Source: an uncultured Alphaproteobacteria bacterium (GTDB lineage: Bacteria > Pseudomonadota > Alphaproteobacteria > Rhodobacterales > Rhodobacteraceae). From it: a stretch of 42,185 nt of DNA. The position numbers and the translations under genes are program-made. Below the pieces are notes generated by a model. That model ran no database searches and was not told the DNA's origin. It saw only the letters and a program-made list of their open reading frames with translations. The DNA lies in assembly GCA_913031285.1 (NCBI GenBank), contig CAJWEI010000026.1, positions 1 through 42,185 on the forward strand. Reading direction: 5' to 3'. This document shows positions 42,057 to 42,185 of the stretch, piece by piece (position 1 is the first letter of the stretch; each line of letters opens with the position of its first letter).

Positions 42057-42185
42057 ATGATATCCGTATCTTTTTCTGAGAAAAAGCCTCCCAACCCAAC
42101 TCCTGTAGTTTGGATGCACGCCAGCAATCGGCCTAATTTCGCTGCGTTGGAGTTTCTATCGCATCGCCTTTTACAATCAGGAATA
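42057..42185 (+). CDS. Start of an unidentified protein, possibly KDO transferase-like (partial)
   Basis: ATG at 42057 opens a frame that runs to the end of the window (43 codons). The visible part includes PVVWMHASNRPNFAALEFLS, which recalls the VW-H-AS opening of WaaA/KdtA-type glycosyltransferases that add KDO to lipid A. The usual following motifs are outside the window, and there is no clear ribosome binding site, so this is tentative. Confidence 0.35.
   Translation, partial: MISVSFSEKKPPNPTPVVWMHASNRPNFAALEFLSHRLLQSGI

Noticed and set aside
1-42185. CRISPR arrays, insertion sequences, prophage or rRNA genes
   Set aside because: No regularly spaced repeats, transposase or integrase frames, phage genes or rRNA sequence were seen on either strand.

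Overview
The window is a piece of a marine alphaproteobacterial chromosome. Gene order and protein sequences point to the Roseobacter group (Rhodobacteraceae), in a lineage of fairly low GC. Evidence for this: a pckA-hprK-rapZ-EIIA-HPr-acyltransferase block, the etfBA/adenosyltransferase/HIG1 block, an F0 operon with separate b and b' subunits, an ffh-GNAT-chorismate mutase-rpsP-rimM-trmD-rplS-rpmE block, and a taurine dissimilation island with tpa, tauR and xsc. I cannot name the genus from sequence alone.

Layout. 1-55: N-terminus of EF-Tu (minus). 576-5560: pckA (minus), then the short HPr kinase, RapZ, a mannose-type EIIA, HPr and a PlsC-like acyltransferase (plus). The two-component pair chvI-chvG, expected between pckA and hprK in relatives, is absent. 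5550-10829: minus-strand genes for 3-hydroxybutyryl-CoA dehydrogenase, ETF alpha and beta, cobalamin adenosyltransferase, a HIG1-type membrane protein and an SDR. A decayed tRNA-like sequence lies in the gap before etfA. 10967-13270: parC. 13390-29999: the taurine island. 30408-32943: F0 ATP synthase genes (minus). 33168-35184: an ArsR regulator and a ChrA transporter. 35869-41806: SRP, ribosomal-protein and tRNA-modification genes, with several small ORFs. 42057-end: start of another gene.

The taurine island reads as a nearly complete pathway. TauABC imports taurine. Tpa transaminates it to sulfoacetaldehyde. Xsc splits that into sulfite and acetyl phosphate. Pta and AckA convert acetyl phosphate to acetyl-CoA or to acetate plus ATP. 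A short-type citrate synthase can carry acetyl-CoA into the TCA cycle. A cytoplasmic molybdenum enzyme with Fe-S and DmsC-like subunits (SoeABC) can oxidise sulfite to sulfate and feed the quinone pool. TauR, a MocR-type regulator, is encoded in the middle. I see matching pairs of a CTGGCCCTATAA-like box spaced 23 bp apart about 95 bp upstream of both tpa and xsc. A related inverted version with 22-bp spacing sits at the tauR start. pta lies in reverse orientation inside an otherwise plus-strand xsc-ackA-gltA-soeABC series.

I found no insertion sequence, prophage, CRISPR array or rRNA. The points most worth a second look are the TauR operator geometry, the inverted pta, the loss of chvIG with a possible relic, the tRNA relic, and the small ORFs or structured leaders next to ffh, the chorismate mutase gene and rimM.
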